From assembly GCA_937885015.1 (NCBI GenBank), contig CALAAS010000036.1:1-9432 (forward strand): a DNA stretch of 9,432 nucleotides. The letters run 5' to 3'. The notes beneath the pieces are model-generated. The model was given only the letters and a program-made list of their open reading frames with translations. It did not search any database and had not been told where the DNA came from. This document shows, one piece after another, positions 5,520 through 9,432 of this stretch. The position numbers and the translations under genes are program-made. Position 1 is the first letter of the stretch, and every line of letters begins with the position of its first letter. The stretch comes from an uncultured Clostridium sp. Its GTDB lineage: Bacteria; Bacillota; Clostridia; Lachnospirales; Lachnospiraceae.

Positions 5520-8500
5520 ATGAGCGTAAGACGTATTTTCGTTGAGAAAAAGCCGGAGTTTGCCGTTCGGGCAGGCGAGCTGGCAGAAGAGATTCGCAGT
5601 TATCTGGGGATTGACACCATTTCCGGTGTCCGCGTTCTCATCCGCTATGATATTGAGGATGTGTCCGAAGAGGCGTATCGGGAGGCGCTGATTACGATTT
5701 TTTCAGAGCCGCCGGTGGATTATGTCTATGAAGAGACGTTCCCCATGAAGGAAGGGGACACGGTCTTTACGGTGGAATATCTGCCGGGACAGTTCGACCA
5801 GAGAGCCGACTCCGCAGAGCAGTGCGTGAAACTTTTAAGCGAGGAAGAAAATCCGGTGATCCGCTCTGCTACAACCTATGTGATTAGCGGCCAGCTGACA
5901 GCGGAGCAGATTGAGGGGATCAAATCCTTGTGCATCAACCCGGTGGATTCCAGAGAGAATAACAGCGAGAAACCGGAAACGCTGGTCACGGTATTTGAGC
6001 AGCCAGAGGATGTAAAGATTTTTGACGGCTTCTGTGCCTGCAATGAGGCAGAGCTGAAAGAACTTTACGATTCCCTGAACCTGGCCATGACGTTCCGGGA
6101 TTTCCAGCATATTCAGAACTATTTTGGAAAAGAAGAAAAGCGGGATCCTTCCGTTACGGAGATCCGGGTACTGGATACCTACTGGTCCGACCATTGCCGC
6201 CACACGACCTTCCAGACGGAATTAAAGGATGTGACCTTTACAAAGGGCGATTACAATGAACCTCTGGAGGCGTCCTACCATCAGTATCTGACAGATCGGG
6301 AGGAGCTTTACAAAGGCCGTGATGATAAGTATGTATGTCTCATGGATCTGGCTGTGATGGCGATGAAAAAGCTGCGCCGGGAAGGAAAGCTGGAGGATCT
6401 GGAGGAGTCCGAGGAGATCAATGCCTGCAGTATCGTGGTTCCCGTTACCATCGACGGAAAAGAAGAGGAGTGGCTCATCAACTTTAAAAATGAGACCCAT
6501 AACCACCCCACGGAGATTGAGCCCTTTGGAGGTGCGGCTACCTGTCTGGGAGGAGCAATCCGTGACCCGCTTTCCGGACGTACTTATGTATATCAGGCTA
6601 TGCGTGTGACTGGAGCGGCAGATCCGACGAAACCCATGTCAGAGGCGCTTCATGGTAAGCTGCCCCAGAAACGGATCGTAAAGGATGCAGCCCATGGCTA
6701 CAGCTCCTACGGCAACCAGATCGGTCTGGCAACCGGTTATGTAAAGGAGATTTATCATCCCAATTATGTGGCAAAGCGCATGGAAATCGGCGCCGTTATG
6801 GCAGCAGCTCCCAGAAAGAATGTGATCCGTGAAACGTCAGATCCAGGCGATGTGATCATTCTCATGGGCGGGCGCACGGGCCGTGACGGAATCGGCGGTG
6901 CAACCGGTTCCTCCAAAGTCCATACAGAAGAATCCATCGAGGTCTGCGGTGCAGAGGTGCAGAAGGGAAATGCGCCGACGGAGCGGAAACTGCAGCGTCT
7001 GTTCCGCCGCCCGGAGGTAAGCCGTCTGATCAAAAAGTGCAACGATTTTGGCGCCGGCGGTGTGTCAGTGGCAATCGGTGAGCTGGCAGCCGGTCTTCAG
7101 ATTGATCTGGATAAGGTGCCGAAGAAATATGCGGGCCTTGACGGTACCGAGATTGCGATTTCCGAGTCCCAGGAGAGAATGGCGCTGGTGGTGGATCCGA
7201 AGAACGTGGACGCCATGCTGGCGTATGCGGCAGAGGAGAACCTGGAGGCAGTTCCGGTGGCAGTGGTAACCGAGTCTCCCTGTTTGGTGCTGAACTGGAG
7301 AGGAAAGACGATTGTAGACTTAAGCCGCGCCTTCCTGGATACCAATGGTGCTCATCAGGAAACAGCGGTTACCGTAGAGGTTCCGACGAAAGAGGGCAAT
7401 GTATTTACCCGCGCAGAGGTTGGCAATGTGAAGGAAAAATGGCTTTCCATGCTGTCTTCTTTAAATGTCTGCTCTCAGAAAGGTCTTGTGGAAATGTTTG
7501 ACAGCACCGTTGGTGCCGGAAGCGTATTCCTGCCCTACGGCGGCGTTTACCAGATGACAGAGACTCAGGCCATGGTGGCTAAACTCCCGATGATGAGCGG
7601 AAAATGCGATGCCGTGACCATGATGAGCTATGGGTATGATCCGTACCTTTCCAGCTGGAGTCCGTACCACGGTGCAGCCTATGCAGTTCTGGATTCAGTG
7701 GCAAAGATTGTGGCAAACGGCGGCGATTACAGAAAGATCCGCTTTACCTTCCAGGAGTACTTTAAGCGTATGACAGAGGATCCCACCCGCTGGGGTATGC
7801 CGTTCTCAGCACTTCTGGGTGCTTACAGCGCTCAGCTGGGATTTGGCCTTCCGTCCATTGGCGGTAAGGACAGTATGTCCGGCAGCTTCTACGATGAAGA
7901 GCACGGCGAGATCGATGTTCCGCCGACGCTGGTATCCTTTGCAGTGGATGTATCGGATCTTCAGCATATCATCTCTCCGGAGTTTAAGCATCCGGGCAGC
8001 AAAATTGTCCTGTTCTCCATTGAGAAGGACAAGTATGATCTTCCGGTATACAGCCAGATTAAGGATGGCTACGGAAAGTTCTATCAGGATATTGAGGCGG
8101 GACGCATTGTTTCCGCGTATGCAGTAGAAGGCGAAGGCGCAGCAGAGGCAGTCAGCAAGATGGCCTTTGGAAATCGTCTCGGCGTGAAGATTGAGCACAA
8201 TGTGGATCCGAGAGATTTCTTTGCTCCAGGTTGGGGCAATCTGGTCTGCGAAGTTCCGGATGGAAAAGTGGGAGAGCTTACCATCCCCTATACTGTAATC
8301 GGCGAAGTGACAGATCGCGGTACTTTTGAGTATGCAGACACCGTTATTACCATGGAAGAGGCACTTCAGGCGTGGACAAAGACCCTGGAAAAGGTATTCC
8401 CCACCAGCTCTGGTGCAAAGGTGGAGGAGGCGAAGACAGACCTTTTCCATAAGGATCAGATTTACGTATGCCGTCACAAAGTTGCAAAACCAACGGTATT

Positions 8501-9284
8501 TATTCCGGCTATGCCGGGTACCAACTGTGAGCTGGACAGCGCCAAAGCCTTTGAGGCTGCCGGTGCAGAGACCATTGTCCGCGTGTTCCGCAACCAGAAT
8601 GCTTCGGACATCCGTTCGTCCATGGAACAGTATAAAGAAGATATCCGTCGTTCTCAGATTATTATGTTCCCGGGCGGTTTCTCTGCTGGAGATGAACCGG
8701 ATGGCTCTGCAAAATTCTTTGCCACCGTATTCCGGAATGAGGCGATGAAGGAGGAGATTGACAGACTGCTCCATGAGCGGGATGGTTTGATTCTGGGTAT
8801 CTGTAACGGTTTCCAGACTCTGATTAAGCTGGGACTTCTGACGGGTGGAACCATCGAACCCCAGAAGGCTGATTCGCCGACTCTGACGACCAACAACATT
8901 GGCCGCCATATTTCCAGAATGTCTTATCTGAAGGTGGTTTCCGATCTGTCTCCGTGGCTGAGACAGGCAGAGCTTGGCGGTGTATATGCCAACCCCATGT
9001 CACATGGTGAGGGACGCTTTGTGGCCAGTGAAGAGTGGCTGTCCAAGCTGCGCGCAGGCGGTCAGATTGCTCTCCAGTACGTGGATCCCAACGGAAATCC
9101 GTCCATGGATGAAGAGTGGAACCCCAACGGTTCTTATCAGTGCATCGAGGGTATTACCAGTCCGGACGGACGAATCCTTGGAAAGATGGGCCACAACGAG
9201 CGCTGCTGGAATGGCGTTGCCGTCAATATTGATTTCCGTCAGGATATGCATCTGTTCCGCAGCGGTGTGGACTATTTCAAATAA
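5520..9284 (+). CDS. purL: phosphoribosylformylglycinamidine synthase, single-chain
   Basis: This 1254-residue cytoplasmic enzyme carries out the fourth step of purine synthesis: FGAR, glutamine and ATP give FGAM, glutamate, ADP and phosphate. It is the long single-chain form, so it needs no separate PurS or PurQ. The N-terminal part is PurS-like. The ATP-using synthase region carries SDHCRHTTF at 223-231, NETHNHPTEIEPFGG at 324-338 and GGRTGRDGIGGATGSS at 450-465. The C-terminal glutaminase has GICNGFQT with the nucleophile Cys1095, SHGEGRF around His1162, and GHNER with the probable triad His1225 and Glu1227. Length and motifs fit the Clostridium/Streptococcus clade, and no frameshift or missing block is seen. 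ATG 5520 lies 5 bases after AGGAGG. It stands alone, with its own predicted promoter and terminator and no other pur genes beside it. Confidence 0.98.
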   Translation: MSVRRIFVEKKPEFAVRAGELAEEIRSYLGIDTISGVRVLIRYDIEDVSEEAYREALITIFSEPPVDYVYEETFPMKEGDTVFTVEYLPGQFDQRADSAEQCVKLLSEEENPVIRSATTYVISGQLTAEQIEGIKSLCINPVDSRENNSEKPETLVTVFEQPEDVKIFDGFCACNEAELKELYDSLNLAMTFRDFQHIQNYFGKEEKRDPSVTEIRVLDTYWSDHCRHTTFQTELKDVTFTKGDYNEPLEASYHQYLTDREELYKGRDDKYVCLMDLAVMAMKKLRREGKLEDLEESEEINACSIVVPVTIDGKEEEWLINFKNETHNHPTEIEPFGGAATCLGGAIRDPLSGRTYVYQAMRVTGAADPTKPMSEALHGKLPQKRIVKDAAHGYSSYGNQIGLATGYVKEIYHPNYVAKRMEIGAVMAAAPRKNVIRETSDPGDVIILMGGRTGRDGIGGATGSSKVHTEESIEVCGAEVQKGNAPTERKLQRLFRRPEVSRLIKKCNDFGAGGVSVAIGELAAGLQIDLDKVPKKYAGLDGTEIAISESQERMALVVDPKNVDAMLAYAAEENLEAVPVAVVTESPCLVLNWRGKTIVDLSRAFLDTNGAHQETAVTVEVPTKEGNVFTRAEVGNVKEKWLSMLSSLNVCSQKGLVEMFDSTVGAGSVFLPYGGVYQMTETQAMVAKLPMMSGKCDAVTMMSYGYDPYLSSWSPYHGAAYAVLDSVAKIVANGGDYRKIRFTFQEYFKRMTEDPTRWGMPFSALLGAYSAQLGFGLPSIGGKDSMSGSFYDEEHGEIDVPPTLVSFAVDVSDLQHIISPEFKHPGSKIVLFSIEKDKYDLPVYSQIKDGYGKFYQDIEAGRIVSAYAVEGEGAAEAVSKMAFGNRLGVKIEHNVDPRDFFAPGWGNLVCEVPDGKVGELTIPYTVIGEVTDRGTFEYADTVITMEEALQAWTKTLEKVFPTSSGAKVEEAKTDLFHKDQIYVCRHKVAKPTVFIPAMPGTNCELDSAKAFEAAGAETIVRVFRNQNASDIRSSMEQYKEDIRRSQIIMFPGGFSAGDEPDGSAKFFATVFRNEAMKEEIDRLLHERDGLILGICNGFQTLIKLGLLTGGTIEPQKADSPTLTTNNIGRHISRMSYLKVVSDLSPWLRQAELGGVYANPMSHGEGRFVASEEWLSKLRAGGQIALQYVDPNGNPSMDEEWNPNGSYQCIEGITSPDGRILGKMGHNERCWNGVAVNIDFRQDMHLFRSGVDYFK

Positions 9285-9340
9285 GCATACGGAAAAACGA
9301 AAACAGAGAGAAATCGTATTATATAGGATCTGGATGTTTC

Positions 9341-9382
9341 AGGACCATTTCAGGCGGCTTCATGCCTGAAATGGTCTTTTTT
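9341..9382 (+). terminator. intrinsic terminator of purL
   Basis: GACCATTTCAGGC (9343-9355) pairs perfectly with GCCTGAAATGGTC (9364-9376), a 13-bp stem with an 8-base loop. TTTTTT (9377-9382) follows, and pairing can extend two more bases outward. It lies 59 bases after the purL stop and is the clearest terminator in the window. Its T-run is also the first part of the longer repeated element shared with the left end. Confidence 0.95.
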
Positions 9383-9391
9383 ATTTCATAG

Positions 9392-9432
9392 GATTAGGGT
9401 GTCAAAAGGTCTGTGACCTTTGATATAAATTT
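9392..9432 (+). repeat. 41-bp terminal inverted repeat, right copy
   Basis: This is the exact reverse complement of 15-55 and runs to the last base, so the true repeat may extend past the window. Similarity also extends inward: TTTTTTATTTCATAGGA at 9377-9393 matches the minus strand of 72-88 in 16 of 17 positions, if an 18-base insertion at 54-71 of the left copy is skipped. The element therefore covers at least 56 bases and points outward to the right. Confidence 0.9.

Noticed and set aside
5480..5545. Possible 21-codon leader peptide overlapping the start of purL, with GAGG 9 bases before its ATG.
   Set aside because: Its start codon overlaps the predicted purL -10 box, so it would not be on the purL mRNA. 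It has no regulatory codon run and no attenuator hairpin.
7806..8909. Minus-strand open frame of 367 codons inside purL.
   Set aside because: It is antisense to a fully conserved purL region; codon bias of the real gene leaves the opposite frame open.
9401..9429. Outward promoter inside the 41-bp repeat, with TGATATAAA as an extended -10.
   Set aside because: No -35 box lies at 16-18 bases (the best is GTCAAA), so the evidence rests on one AT-rich hexamer. It could only be judged with the sequence beyond the edge.
1..9432. Composite transposon or integrated element delimited by the terminal repeats.
   Set aside because: There is no transposase, recombinase or target-site duplication in view, and purL and the other genes look like normal chromosomal genes of similar composition.

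Overview
The window looks like an ordinary chromosomal segment of a Firmicute in class Clostridia, most likely a gut Lachnospiraceae. This is inferred from the single-chain clostridial type of PurL, an XPD-like helicase fused to a nuclease domain, strong AGGAGG-type ribosome binding sites, GTG/TTG starts and consensus SigA promoters. No species can be named from sequence alone.

Layout. Positions 1-421 are AT-rich and hold no supportable gene. This stretch has a 41-bp repeat (15-55), a perfect hairpin (56-80) and, at its end, a strong SigA promoter (346-374). That promoter drives a small HPr-like protein (422-664) that keeps the regulatory serine region but has lost the phosphorylatable histidine. 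A good intrinsic terminator (691-725) follows. Next comes a 788-residue protein with an N-terminal PD-(D/E)XK-like nuclease domain joined to an iron-sulfur DinG/XPD-type helicase (752-3118). Its 3' end overlaps, tail to tail, a LysR-family regulator on the minus strand (3054-3977).

The regulator is divergent from a two-gene unit. The first gene (4153-4737) encodes a sigma-70-like protein without region 4 and without the aromatic residues that melt DNA. The second (4749-5429) encodes a histidine phosphatase whose ribosome binding site overlaps the first gene's stop codon. The 172-bp divergent region holds a promoter for each direction and a dyad near the regulator's promoter. The window ends with a complete single-chain purL (5520-9284), which has its own promoter and a strong terminator (9341-9382).

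The purL terminator runs straight into a second, inverted copy of the 41-bp repeat (9392-9432). Both copies point outward. Past the left copy, the minus strand shows a motif resembling the boxA-like leader of clostridial rRNA operons. The window may therefore lie between two related elements, possibly rRNA operon flanks, but the sequence needed to test this is outside the window.

I see no CRISPR array, transposase, phage gene, tRNA or rRNA inside the window. The most unusual items are the degenerate sigma-like protein with its coupled phosphatase, the histidine-less HPr homologue, the nuclease-helicase fusion, and the outward-facing terminal repeats.
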